A stretch of DNA of 64,000 nucleotides from Pseudoneurospora amorphoporcata. Its lineage: Eukaryota > Ascomycota > Sordariomycetes > Sordariales > Sordariaceae. Positions 1 through 11,937 of the stretch are shown piece by piece (the stretch's first letter is position 1; every line of letters starts with the position of its first letter). The DNA is taken from contig MU859191.1 in NCBI GenBank assembly GCA_033297205.1, positions 34,848 to 98,847 of the forward strand, read 5' to 3'. Position numbers and translations under genes: made by a program. The notes under the pieces were generated by a model. That model did no database searches and was not told the DNA's origin. It saw nothing but the letters and a program-made list of their open reading frames with translations.

Positions 1-2220
1 AGATGGTGGTGGTGGCTAGACCTCGTGTTACACGCGTCAAGCCGCAGGCGAGTGGCCACATCAGGCTCGACTCCAACAAGACTAATCTAGCCAAAAACCG
101 GCCAAGTCAAGCCAAGTCAAGTCAAGTAAAGCTTGAGAATGGACTTGATTTGCCAACTTGCTCTGTTGTTTGTTGGGAATCTTTGTCGCAAAATAGGGAG
201 CGTCTTGTTCGAGGAACCATTTTGCTTCGGGGGTTCTTGACAATATTGTTTGATCCGATGATTCAAGTACTCAATATACTCATATCTGGAAAATCAATGA
301 AAAGCGGGTTTTACAAGAAGGCCAAGTGCGGTTTGATCTTGATCTGACTTCAGTTGAGCGCGAAGCACTATTGTAACACCGACGACGATAGTATAAGGAG
401 AGGACGATGAGGATGCTGTTGTACGAGTTGCCGGTTTGGGATAGTTTGTTAGTGTGTGCGTCGTCTGATTGGATGGTTGCGTGTTAGTGAAGTGGGTCTT
501 CGATGCATGCACTTTATCCTCCCTGACTGTTGCCTCGACTCTTAGTTATCCTTTAGAGCCACGATAGGTTCTGTGAGGTGAGTCAGGATGTCACTTGATT
601 TTGGGTTCAGTCGTCAAATACTTGATCAGTAGCAGGTGAATCACTGTTGGTGTTTCTTGTGTTAGGTGAGTTTCTAATGTTCACTCCCTTGCTATCGTGT
701 GGCTGAGACCATTCATCCGCACCGCCCGTTCCCCGGCCGACGAGGGGATTTCTGGCGGAGTTGCAGTGGGTGGATTGTGGATTGTGGATTGATATGGACC
801 CCTTTTTCGCCAATTGCGAAAACAACATTTGAGATCGATGACGATATGCACAGCATAAATGAGAATATTCCATTGTGGAAGGTAAAGAGTTATGTTGTGG
901 TGTTGTAGAGAAAAGAGGCGATAAAAATGGATATGGCAAGAAGAGCGGCTTGCTGTTTTGTTTTGTTGGGTGGTCAGAAGTGGTACACCAAAGGTTGAAC
1001 ATTCGTGACAACGCACAGAATTGCGAAAGAGCGTCGGGAAATGTGAGGAAGAAGTGGGTGGCGGGTGGAAACGGCGGGCGTGTTGCGCAATTGGAGGTGT
1101 GGTCAAGCGGGGGGGCCACCTCACTTTTGGGGGCAGGTATAAATAGGAGCTAGGTATCCCCCGACTTCCCCAGATTCGCTCTGCAAAGTTCCCTTTTTTT
1201 TTCACTTTGCAACCGAGACACAAACAGGGGGCTTTCCAGGCTCTGGTTGCAGGTGAAAGCTGACCGATTTCTGGCTCTGCTCGTTGGCTGCTTGTTTTGT
1301 GACTTTTCGTTGTATTTCGACAGTGGGGGGAGAGATACTCGGGCGGGATCCTCCGCCAAACAGCTTCCTGCTTTCCGACAGGCACACTGCAAAAAAGGTA
1401 CGTACCACTTTAACAGTTACACACGCCTGTGCACCTGCCCTGGCGCGTTAAGCTGGTCTGGCCATTAAACGAGCGATCGCCAAGGCGCCAGCGCACCCCA
1501 CGTCGCGTCAGTTCCACCAGACAACCTCAAGCTTCCCGCTCTGCCACTCAAAACAGTCTGAACTCTTTGCCTGCACACTCCATCCGACGTCCGACGGGAT
1601 CTCGAAGTTGCGGGCTGAGCCTTCAATTTCTTTCATCTTGGGGAGAGAGTTAGAGAGTCAAGAGCAACGAAGCCGACAACAGTCACATCTTCCTGGTGGG
1701 TTTCTGAGTTCATGCATGCTGACCCTGCATGAACGGTTGGTTAGGTGCCCGAGACGCCAGACGCCAGAACACGCATTCCACGCAGGATATCAATCAAGTA
1801 GGTAGGTAGATTTCATCGTGTCAGGGCTCCACCCATCTACCTACCCGACGCGACAAGGCCGAGCGGAACGCGCTTCCATTTCGAGGTCGCTATTCCCACT
1901 TGGTTCCTTCCACTTTACATCCATCTACCAATCCGACCCTCTGCCAGCCTCGATTTGGGCATGAAACCAGCCCCTTCCATTAGGTCCACTCGACGTCAGG
2001 CTAGGTGATGACGGGACCCTTTGGCTCTCTTTCCGTTCACGACATCACGACCAGGTCCACCTTTCCCTCAACCACCACCACCCTCCACAACAACCGAGAG
2101 TACCAACTATCGCAAGCACAACACAACCACCCACAATAAAGCTCGGCCTCGACTTCTAGACCCATTGTTGTCGCTTCACTCAGTCGCGTGCAGGGGCACC
2201 GCGGCGTGAAGGACGTCGCA
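1..2220. other. Intergenic region and long leader of the GATA gene
   Basis: No protein family could be recognised in either strand here. The short open frames lack codon bias and overlap one another. The right half probably forms the promoter and 5' leader of the Ams2-like gene that begins at 2221: a TATA-like box lies near 1138, and the stretch from about 1400 to 2200 is C/T- and CA-rich as fungal leaders often are. Confidence 0.5.
1138..1146 (+). promoter_or_regulatory. Candidate TATA box
   Basis: The sequence TATAAATAG is a close match to the TATA consensus and sits in otherwise GC-richer DNA. If it drives the downstream GATA-factor gene, transcription would start around 1165-1200 and the mRNA leader would be about 1 kb. 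No transcript evidence is available from sequence alone. Confidence 0.35.
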
Positions 2221-5200
2221 ATGGCCACCCCAAACAACATGTGGTCTGCGCCCTCACCACACCCTCACCATCTCCAGGCTGCCCAGCCGATTGAGGGAGA
2301 TGACTTGGCCATGCAGGTCAGGCCTATGGGTTGTGAGTGCATCTTGATGTGCTGTTTGCCAAACCATGTGCTCTAACCCAGCCCGATGTATAGTGAAGGT
2401 GCTGTATACATTCGATCGAGATGGCCAGGTGTCGTGCTTGGCCCGATGGCCTCACATCCTCCAAATCCAAACACTACCAGTCGACGAAAGGACTACAATC
2501 GGCGTGGTGGACCTTCGAACATGTCTTCAGGCTATTGCGCAATGCAGCCCCGAGATTGTAAACCAACAAGAGAACGATTACACTGTATATGCTGTCGACT
2601 ATTCAGAGCCGGATACGCCCCTGGTCGGGCAAGGCATGTTGTCGTGGGGTCTGGAGTTCGCAAGCGATCACAACAGCCAACGGCAACAGCAGCAACAACA
2701 ACAACAACAACGACAACAACTGGTGACGGGACGGGTAACTCGGAGTTTGTTGCCTGTGTTCAGCAATGGAAGCCGCGAGACCCTGGAGGTCAAGATGAAG
2801 CTCACGGCCGTTGCCAAGATGCAGCGACTTGGATTCTCTGGCATGGACAACACCCTTAATAATATGCTCAGGTCCGACCCTATACAGCCTACAGACATCA
2901 CCACGTCCGAGTGGGCCTCGTTCATACAGTCCAATCCGGGCCTAGGGAGCTCGGTCAATATGGCTTCCACGCACTCGACCGCCATGTCTACCGCTCCGCT
3001 GAACGTCAATCTCAACGGTGATGGTCGCTACAACATGGATATCAGGAGTGATCCGCTTCCACAGCCCACTCGGCCCGCTAGCATACCGCCGAATGGTTCA
3101 CAGCCGCAAAATACCGGTCCCGTGGTCAACAACATGCAAAACATGCAACCCCTCCAGCCTGTTCCTCCACGACCAGCTCCTACTGGCGAGAGCGCCTCAT
3201 CCCCGGCTCCAAGCCAGTCTGTCGAGATTCCCGTCAACCAGTCGGCGCGTCCCACCTCGAGACCTTCTAGTAGAGCGTCCCGTACTAGAGTTCCCACCGG
3301 CAGACCACGAGGCCGGCCACGCAAGAAGCCTCTTGAAGCAGGCAACACGTCAGGCGTCGAGGAAGCAACTGATGGTGATGATGGCCCGCAAAAGAAGAGA
3401 GCCAAGGTTATCAGTGCCGATTTTACCAGTACCGCGCCATTTGGTTCAGCACCAGAGTCGCTGAGAGTTGCAGCCAGTACATCCGGTTCTCTGCGCAACA
3501 TGAGGCCCGTGGGAGCTGGTGGTAATCCCTCTCTAGGAAATCACGTTCAGGAAGTGCCTAGAGCCCCTACTCCTGTTCCAGACGGGTCGATGTTGCAACG
3601 GCAACAGAGGAGGCTGATCTTCGAAAACAAAATGAAGTCTGACTTTGCGGGTGATGCAGAGAGCAGCATGTACCAGTCACGCTTCGGTCAGCAGACCATG
3701 CAGAGGAGTATGAGCCACGATGCTCGGTCACCCACCGATTCTATCGGCCAGTCACCAGATCAAGGTTACGTGCCTGAAGATAGTCCCGCCGATATTGGAT
3801 CATCCCCTCCGGTTCCCAGAACCAGTGCCTACATGCACTCGAGTCCTTATGTTTCAAGTCCAGTTCTCCCGCCAATGCCCATTCCTATGCCGCAAGTCGA
3901 CTCGGGCTTTATGAGCGGCGGATTCGACGACATATTCGATGAGGATGAGCTACTACAAGATGCCCCTCAAGATCACGGCCAGGAACTACCCGGCCAGCCA
4001 CGAGATCGAATGGTGGTGAGCCCTCCGGTACCGCAAGTTAGCAAACCAAATGCACGAAAGGGTAGCAGGGCCCATCGACAGGGAATTAACTTCCCCTTTC
4101 AGGAAGTCAACCCCGGACCAAAAGAGCTTTTGCCCACGAAGAGCATCTTCAACCCTGCTGGAAAGACGAAGGCGCTGAACAGGGTTGCTCAGGCGACATC
4201 AGTCCCACCCATGCCGAAGAAGAACGCGGATCGCCCATTCAAGCGGTCGAATACAGCGCCAAACCCCATAATGTCCGATCACGATCCCCTACTGCAACAA
4301 CCTAATGATCAGCAAGATGGCGAATCTCATCAGGAAGGGACTGCTTCCCAAACCTCCCAAGCAGTTATGCAAAGCTCTCAAACTCAGCATCAGCCGCCGT
4401 TGAACCCTCAGCCACAACTCTCGACCCAGAACATGGGAAACACATCAGCTCAGCCACAAGCTACTGTCCCTGTTAACACTGTGATGCCCATTCCTGAACG
4501 ACCCGAACCTGTTCAAAGCAAAGCAGCCCAGCCAGCTACAAAGTCCGTCTCAAACAACTCCGCTTCTGCTGTCCCGGCCAGCGATCCCGTTGTAGAATCT
4601 ACTGGAACGTCATCTCGCGCAGCACAATCTGAAGCTCCTGCTCGGGTTCGTGCACCTCCCCCTCGGGAACCTAGCGAGCCCGAAGAACCGCCTCGCTATA
4701 ACAAGAATATGGTGAAAAAGCAGTCGATCAAGGAGAAACTGGAGGAGGCCATCCAAAGAGGAGAGTCGCCGCCGTTCTGCAACAATTGTGGGGCTATAGA
4801 AACACCCACTTGGCGGAAAATTTGGACGCAAGATCATCGAGGAGTTCCTGGTGTCTACGAATTTTCCGACAAACCTGGTTTTGTGACCACAATCGATATC
4901 CTCGAGAAGGATGCTGATGGACAAGCCGTCATGTATCAACTCGTGAAGAAGAATCTCGGGCCTGCGGACGACAAGAAGCTCTGGAAAGAAACTCTTCTCT
5001 GCAACCCATGCGGTATCTGGTTAGCCAAATTCAAGGTTCACAGGCCACAGGACAGGTGGGACAAGGATGCCGCCCGACTTAATCAGCCTCGAAAGAAGAA
5101 AAACTCGCGCAACAAGAAGCGCAAGAATGATACCCAAACAAACCCAACATCGGAGGCATATTTCACGACTGATCCTATCGGACCGGCCGATCAGGAATCA

Positions 5201-6316
5201 CCGGAAGAGGCGCAATATCAAAATATGACTCAACCGACACACCAGAACGTGAACGCAATTGAGGACAGCAACAACAATCAAGCATTGCATCAAATGATTT
5301 TAAACTCGCGTAGCTCCCCAAAGCGACGTGGGCTGGGGTCGACTCACTCTAGGGGCAGTGGAACGGCGGACAGTCCCATCGCAGTTGAGGATGATCTCGG
5401 TACCACCAGAAGGCTTCTCTTCCCCTCACCTAGGAAGGACGGGGCGCTGAAGGTCCTTGGGGAGCTCGCAGGTAACGCCGTCAATGCCACCACTGCGTCT
5501 CAAGACCCGAAGTCTGCCGCCATGGGCAAGGAGAACATCGGCCACTCGGCCGAGTTCCAGCCGGCAAGACGCCCCAACACGCCAGTCCTCCCGGACCAAG
5601 ACGAGCTCGACCAAGAACTCTTCGGCAGTCCCGTTATCCGACCGTCAACACCACCCCGAAAGAGCTCATCTTCTGGTATCTTCAAGACGCCTACCCGGCC
5701 GACTCCCAACCACCGGCCTATTACTAGGAGTATATCTCGGTCCATCCGTACCGTCCGGTCGGCGCAGAAGTCGGCTGGTCAGCTCTTCACGCAGACTCAG
5801 GAACAGACTCCCACCAAGACTCCGCGCGGTACGCGTACTGTCTCCGGTAACAACGGAGGCATTCTCGTTAGCGCGTCCAAGCGGCGAAGCCCCCGCCATG
5901 CACGCTTTGCGCTCGACGACAGCCTGCACGTGCCTACCTCGTCTCCGACACATGACTTTGAGGCATGGGGCTCACTGAACCAGCTGTTGAGCGAGGCCGA
6001 CCATTTCACTGCCAACTCATCGTCGCACGGGCTTCTCGACGTTACCATGCAACACTATGATAGCGACAGCGTGCAGCAGCTCGTCGAAGGCGCGGGTGCT
6101 CTGGATTTTGGCAGCTTTATGGGGACCGATATGATCATGCCTAGCTCCCCGCCCATGACGAGGAGTCAGCACAATGGAGATGGTGGCAATGGCAGCATGA
6201 GCTTCGAGGCGTCGTTGAGCATTGAGAGCTTGTGGGTGGAGACTACGGCTACGGGCGGAGGAGGAAGGAGCGTGGCGGAAAGAAATGCCGCCGCTGATGT
6301 GGATGGGTTGAGTTAG
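2221..6316 (+). CDS. Ams2-like GATA-type transcription factor
   Basis: Two exons, 2221-2332 and 2394-6316, joined across a 61-nt intron (GTGAGT...TAG) that keeps phase; 1344 residues. The protein resembles fungal GATA factors annotated as Ams2-like; S. pombe Ams2 controls histone genes and centromeric CENP-A loading (family knowledge; target genes here are unknown). Visible features: a conserved N-terminal block just after the splice (about residues 38-110), a polyglutamine tract encoded near 2686-2720, an AT-hook of the GRPRGRPRKKP type near residue 345, long Ser/Pro/Gln-rich linkers, and a divergent zinc finger with cysteines at 833, 836, 907 and 910, followed by a basic Lys/Arg-rich stretch. 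The 70-residue spacing inside the finger is much longer than the 17-20 of classical GATA fingers. The frame stays open for 86 codons after the TAG at 6314-6316, so the true C-terminus is uncertain. Confidence 0.85.
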
Positions 6317-6577
6317 GGTCTCAATAATCAGTCGAAGACGCAACCGGAACCTCCTGTCGGTGCCGATGTTGGAAAACAGTTGAGCTTGGATCATAGTGCT
6401 CGTCAATTGGAGACGCCAGTTGATACTAATGATATCCGGATGGGTCAGCTGTTGAGCTTAGATCTCAACGATCAGTTGGAGCAGGTCATTGGAGATACGG
6501 GAGAGCAGTTCAGCTTTGACACAAATGCCGTGCAAGATCCACAGTTCTTGCAACAAATGGGCACCGTTATTGTGTGA
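6317..6577 (+). other. In-frame continuation after the GATA-factor stop
   Basis: Directly after the TAG at 6314-6316 the same frame continues for 86 codons to a TGA at 6575-6577. The composition looks protein-like: acidic and Leu/Gln-rich with a repeated LSLD motif, for example GQLLSLDLNDQLEQ. It may be a C-terminal part reached by an unrecognised intron or by readthrough, or a tail lost by mutation. It has no start codon of its own near its beginning. Confidence 0.4.
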
Positions 6578-7453
6578 TTACTGCAGATGGGAGAAGGAGG
6601 GAAATTTTTTTTTCGCGTGTTCGGCGAAAGGCTAGAACTACGATATACCCTCGGGAGAAGCGGAAAAGCGGGAGGATCACTTTTCACTGATTAACGCCAC
6701 GCGTAGACTTCCTCGATGTTCATCAGAAGCGAAAATTAATGGGTGTTTTGGGCGTCAATATTGGATGGAATGGGATGGGATACCATAGCGTTTTCCAGGA
6801 TTTCATGATTTTCTGTTTTTTTTTGTCCTCATCTCGCTCCTCGCTGTCTATTTTCTGTTCCTAGATTACTAGTCTCCATAGTCTAGATCACCCCATACCA
6901 TCACGTCAAATCGTATTACATCACAATGATAGCAAAGGTTGAGAGTTCGCAAATTGACCTCCCGTCCTCCGCATCTCCACGTCTCCACGTCTTCTCTCTC
7001 TTCTTCCGCCCAGCCGTACAGAACATTGCCATGCACCTGTTGTCCTGCAAAGAATATTCCCGCAAAATGAATATCAAAGCGAAGCATGACAGCATGTTCC
7101 CCCGCATTGCCGCCGCCGCCGTGCCGCGTCTCCATGCTGCATATGATAGTGTACGTGCGCGGCCGCGGCCGCAACGCTTGGGCGTTTTTGACATTTGGTG
7201 GCAAATATTTTCAAGTAGACATCGGATGGTTTTTTCGCGGTCTGTGGATGAACTTTCGGGTTTGAAAGAGCGGAGGATGTCGGAGTTGTCCAAGACAACA
7301 ACTACCCCAGGGGGGAACTGTGAGGGAGAGAGAGGTCTTTTTAGGTTCCGTGTGTTATTGGGTATCGATGTGTATTTTGCCCTCTTCTATGATCTCCTCT
7401 CCGGTTGGTTTACTTTACCACATCACCTCCCTCCCTTCTCATGGCTCGGCCCT
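6578..7453. other. Convergent 3' region, GATA factor / RPA3
   Basis: Tail-to-tail spacer holding the 3' UTRs of both neighbours. A plus-strand open frame (about 6926-7516) runs through it into the antisense of the last RPA3 exon, but it has no recognisable family. A short GC-rich patch (GCGGCCGCGGCCGC) lies near 7160. I see no RNA gene. Confidence 0.5.
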
Positions 7454-8052
7454 TTAGTTCTCGTACAAAAAGAGGGGCTTGTAACGGTGCGTGACTTCCA
7501 CTACAGCGTTTGCTAGGTTGTAATCTGTAAACATGCGTAAGTATAGGTAGGTGAGGGTGCGTGAGGGTGCGTGAGGCAATCGAAAGGCATGGAGGGATGA
7601 AGGATGGACAACGACGACGTGAACAAAACGCCGAGGGAATGGAACCTGAACAGAACAGAACTTACCAACACCCTGCCCCAAATCAATGGAGCTAAGCACC
7701 TTGATGGAAAGGTCCGGGTTGACCTTGCCGATGAGTTGGACGCCGTTGTTTGCCGAGAGGTGTGCTTCCTGTTATTTTGTGTATTCTGTTAGTTCGCCAT
7801 CTCATCTCGAGTTATCCCGTCGTTTGTCTTCTCTCGTTGAATGTGGTACAAATTGTCACATGGAGGGTGTAGCCAAACTAAAAGAGGAAATGGACGTACG
7901 CGGTTCAGAAAGGCATGAATAGTCCCATCAGCGTCGATAGTCGCCTCCTCGCCGCGGAGCTGGACGACCTTGCCTACGACCGTCACGAGCTTGCCGACAT
8001 ATTGGTTGAGATAGGCGCAGGTGATGCGGGGGGTGGAAGAGTTGCCGTCCAT
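7454..8052 (-). CDS. rpa3: Replication protein A subunit 3 (RPA14 / Ssb3)
   Basis: Three exons on the minus strand, 8052-7900, 7768-7666 and 7524-7454, give 108 residues. The introns start GTACGT and GTAAGT, and both end in CAG. The product is the small OB-fold subunit of the heterotrimeric single-strand DNA binding complex used in replication, repair and recombination. Recognisable family features are the N-terminal segment with VGKLVTVVGKVVQL, the strand ending in GTIHAFLN, the GVQLIGKVNPDLSIKVLSS stretch in exon 2, and a C-terminal helix with VVEVTHRYKPLF, the part that packs into the RPA trimer in homologues. The size fits the family (yeast 122, human 121). Without the two splices the reading frame is broken, so the exon model is well constrained. 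Confidence 0.9.
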
Positions 8053-11000
8053 TTTTTTCGGTGTGTGTCCGTGAGGTGATGTAGGAAATTAGAAAAGATT
8101 AAGTGTGGTGAGTGAGCGGCAGTGGAGTTGTTGGCGAGTTGGTGTTTGCAGAGCAAAAGACCAATGTCGTGAGTAAAGTTGAGCTTCTGATACACTTTCG
8201 TTGTTTGCTTGATGGTGATCTTGCTGTTGTTGTTAGTGTGTGCTAACAGATTTGGCGTTGCTGCCTGGTAGGATGATGTTAGTGGAAAGAGTTTCACTAC
8301 GGGCGGGGGCACTGTGGCATGTACATATCGAATTCACAAAGGTCGTGACCGTTCTAGGGTTGCCGTTAAACAGGGCACATCGCAAACTCTGATACACCTC
8401 AAATTGCTTGATTAATATGCCCAAAAACGTGTCCAAAGAACGCCCAAAAAAAAAAAAAAAAAAAAAAAAAGAAAGGTAAGCAGCAAGCAGGCACTTGATC
8501 ATTTTTCACTGAAACGCGTGTGAATCTCCAAGCAGTTTGAGTGCGGCGCGATACCGGACGGTACTCCTGCACTACCGTGTTCTTGGAGGAATTCGGGCAG
8601 ACTGTAAAACTGCACTCTTGCAGTGCGACGGACAGGGGGTCAAGAGCCCCACGGCAGATTGACCCAGCTGGCGCCCGTAATTTTGTGGATAGCGGGGATA
8701 ACGGGACCTAAGAGAAGTGGAACCCACCACCTCATTTAGCGTGCCGTGAAAAAAGCGGGGCAGAGAAGCGGGACATGATCTGCGAGCAAGGGAACCCAAC
8801 TTCAACATCCAGGACTTCCAAAAGACGGCGCCTTCTTGCATGCAGAATCAGCAACAACCCTAGTAGGTTCCGTCTAGACCGTTCGACGTTGAATCAACTG
8901 GAAACTCGCCGTATGATGCCATATGTTTCTGAAAACAATCGGCACACGAATGATATGGCGAGAGGAACTTGCTGACTCGGAATATGGCTCCGTCACGGAA
9001 CTGGTGGTAGGCTTTATTCTCCATGTACTAATGGCCGAAGTCGTTCGGGACAGATATGCCCCGATTATCTGTGCTAATAAACAAGGCCATCAGATGGCAA
9101 TTGCACAAAAGATATGTGAGACGGTGGCATATCAAACCACTTGTGACCTGATTTCTTTGCCTGTTGCTTGGTACATACCTCTACTGCCCAGTATGCAGTA
9201 GAGGCAGGCTTTTCGCAAAGGCATTTAGTATCGAAACAATGGTTCGCGATTGCGAAACATCAGAATTTGCTCATTTCGATCTTACTTGGACAGATCAACT
9301 GCTTTTGCTGGAAACTATCGTGGAACTTTGAAAGGATCTTCTCACTTCCTATCCTGGACGATAAGACAGCTTTGTTACAAATAACGGCAGGTAAGTTGCC
9401 CTGCATACATGCAGCACCGCTATTGCACATGAGCAAGTCATATAGTTTTCCCCGGCGTAAGATTCAGACCACGACTCATCTTGGTTGAACCTCAGCTCTT
9501 CAGCTATTTTACTCCGTCTCTTCTGTATACACCTGTTCTGATGCTTCCGAACTCGCAGAGTGTATGTCGAGATACACCAAATAAGGAAGCCTGCCGGGAG
9601 GGGATTGCTTAAACGTAACGCCGGAGGTACAGCAAGCATTGCCGTACGGAAGGGAAGGGAAAAAGGTAAGACAAACTTAGTGGATGAGGTGCTTGGGCTT
9701 CATTGACGCTCCCGTCCAGCTCTCATCCCCGTCCTCTCCTCTAGGTATTATCCTTACAACCCCGCCTTGTGCGACCTTGTCCCCAGGCCAAACAACCTTC
9801 GAATTCAACACGGTTTGCTGGGGCTCAAGCCACAAAGTCTGCCCACCACATCGAGCAGATGGAGATTCTCGATTTTCCATCGCTGACCGGTTCTCTTCCA
9901 TTGGCCACAGTAACGTCTCACCAACTGTCTCCCATGACGGGAACTCTGAACCGGCCCCGGCCTGGCAGGCTAGTAGGCCTTGGGCAGTACTGCGAGCCAA
10001 TTAGCAGCCTACCGCAACTAAAATGTGTGTCAAGAGCTAAAGTGTTCTTTGCAGCTTACACAGCTCAGACGCCTCCAACTCACAGGCTGCCCGGATCCTG
10101 AACGCAGTGCTGCATCCATCAAGGCCGGGATGCCGCCCTCCTAAGCAAGGACATCTGGCTCCTCTTGTTCTCTCTCGTCTTTGGAGACCCGCCAAAGGCG
10201 ATGGACCTCGGTGTGTGCATTCCAGAGTTCAGCAAGCACTTCATCTGATCCAGGCCAAAGCACATCGCCCCTCGTCCACAACCGCTATTTAGCTGAGGGG
10301 TTGAGATCGGATGAAGCAACGCGCCAGTGAGCCTCTATGGAGCCGAGTTTCCTCGTACGCTGCCGACCAAAGCACCTCCAGGCACGGTATCTTCCGCGCA
10401 GGGCACTATCCTGCACAATCAAGCTCTCTCCTCACTTCGGCTAAGATCGTTTGACCGTTGTGGTTGGGAGGCCAACAAGGCAGAGGGGGTCGAGGGGAGC
10501 TCAAAGCTTGGACTTTGCTCACCCCAGATTCACTACCCTCTATGAAATCTTTGGGGACCAGCTCCTTTTGTGTCTCTCCAGTCCCGTCTTGTCCTGTCTT
10601 CTCAGTCCGCCACGCTAAGATGGGGTAACACGGAGAGCATAAGGGTACGGTCATTGTTGCCTGCTGTTGTACCAGAACAGAGGTACCGTCCATAGTTCCA
10701 CCAACGTAGCTTGTTGGTATCAGAGCTTCCGTCAATGTCGCCTGTTCACCAATGCAAATTCAAGTCCAATTTCCAGATTTGTTTTTCTTTTCCGAGCTGT
10801 TGTTTGACAGTTAGTCATTGTTCCCAATTAACTTGGAAAGATCACCATGTCCTTTTTCTTCACCTGACCTCCCACCGCCCCGAATTCCTGCCAGAGACAG
10901 CATACCCAACGTCTCGATAATCGGCATTCCTTTTCTGTTCGAACCTTCCTTCCCAGGTTTTGCTGCATTTCGGGTGCCCAGACAACCGGGCTCCTAGAAA

Positions 11001-11866
11001 TGTAGGATCGAGGAAGGCGTATTGCCTTCTGTTTTCCAAGTGTGAACCAGCCCGGTCACACAACGCTCCGGTTTCGTCCCCAACCAGAAAGACGACTTCA
11101 TTTCATTTCCGAAATCAAATTCACAACTTCAGCAGGTAATGGTCACGGCCCGTGTTTGAGCACTGAAAAAGGCCTTCAGTAAAGCCAGTCACGTCCCGTG
11201 CCAGCCGCCAGATCATTTCCGTCACTTCCTTCGGCAACCGATTGGACTTGTCAGGCCATCAAGACAGCCGGGCTGCCAAGCAAAACAGAGCGGCGGTAGT
11301 ACCCATCAAGGTACACAGGGCTATCGGCATCGACTTGAAGGTGCCTGCCCTTTGTGCACCACGTGGAGGCTCTCCTACCCAGATGCATAGGAATACCTTC
11401 CTTCTCGGTACGTTGCCAGCCCGGGCATCACTTTCCCTTTTCGCAACAACGATCCTGATATTATCCATTTTTGAGCTTCAGTTATCCGTAGACGCTCGAT
11501 TTCCTCCGCGTGCCTGCTTCAATACTCACTTTCCCATCGTTTTGATCAACCAGCTTCCCTTGGCTCGTGCCCGAATCGGTGCTCAAGCGGAACTGGTTCG
11601 GCTGGGTTGCACATGCATCCCCAAGCTCGGGCAGTCACCCGGCCGCCCGGTCTTTCCATCTCCAGGAGGGCCGGAGCCCAGGCCCGGAGCAGAACATCCG
11701 GCGTGTCCCGGCCTTGACGCCGCCCAGCTAGTGCTTCCGAGTCCCTTCTCCCGTACCTGTGTCCTTCTCCATCATTCTGCCGAGTTCCCCCCAATACGCT
11801 CGTTGCCGTTCCTGATCGTTAACTCGTTTGCCGGCTTTAGTCACCCCTCAGTATCACCAATACGCC
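8053..11866. other. Large spacer between RPA3 and bZIP gene
   Basis: About 3.8 kb with no recognisable protein. The left end holds the RPA3 promoter and leader and a 25-A homopolymer at 8446-8470. The right end (about 10.9-11.87 kb) is pyrimidine-rich and probably the promoter and leader of the bZIP gene. The open frames between 8.5 and 10.7 kb are short and overlapping with no family match. An uncharacterised non-coding transcript is possible but not shown by the sequence. Confidence 0.5.
8446..8470. repeat. Poly(A)/poly(T) homopolymer
   Basis: A run of 25 A on the plus strand, about 400 bp upstream of the RPA3 start codon. Such tracts are common nucleosome-excluding elements in fungal promoters; that role is inference here. 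Confidence 0.8.
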
Positions 11867-11937
11867 ATGGACACTCCGTCACACTTCTTCAGCGACTCCT
11901 TGGCATACGTGGATTCCAACCCATATCAGGAGGATGA
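11383..11937 (+). other. Long upstream ORF overlapping the bZIP start
   Basis: An ATG at 11383 opens a 184-codon frame ending at 11937, beyond the bZIP start at 11867 and in a different frame. If this ATG is in the mature leader it would compete with the bZIP start. A GTACGT at 11408 could be the donor of a leader intron that would cut it short. The peptide has no recognisable domain, so this is reported as a possible regulatory ORF, not as a protein gene. Confidence 0.3.

Noticed and set aside
6926..7516. 196-codon plus-strand ORF in the GATA/RPA3 spacer
   Set aside because: It runs into the antisense of the last RPA3 exon, has no recognisable family and lies in a convergent 3' region.
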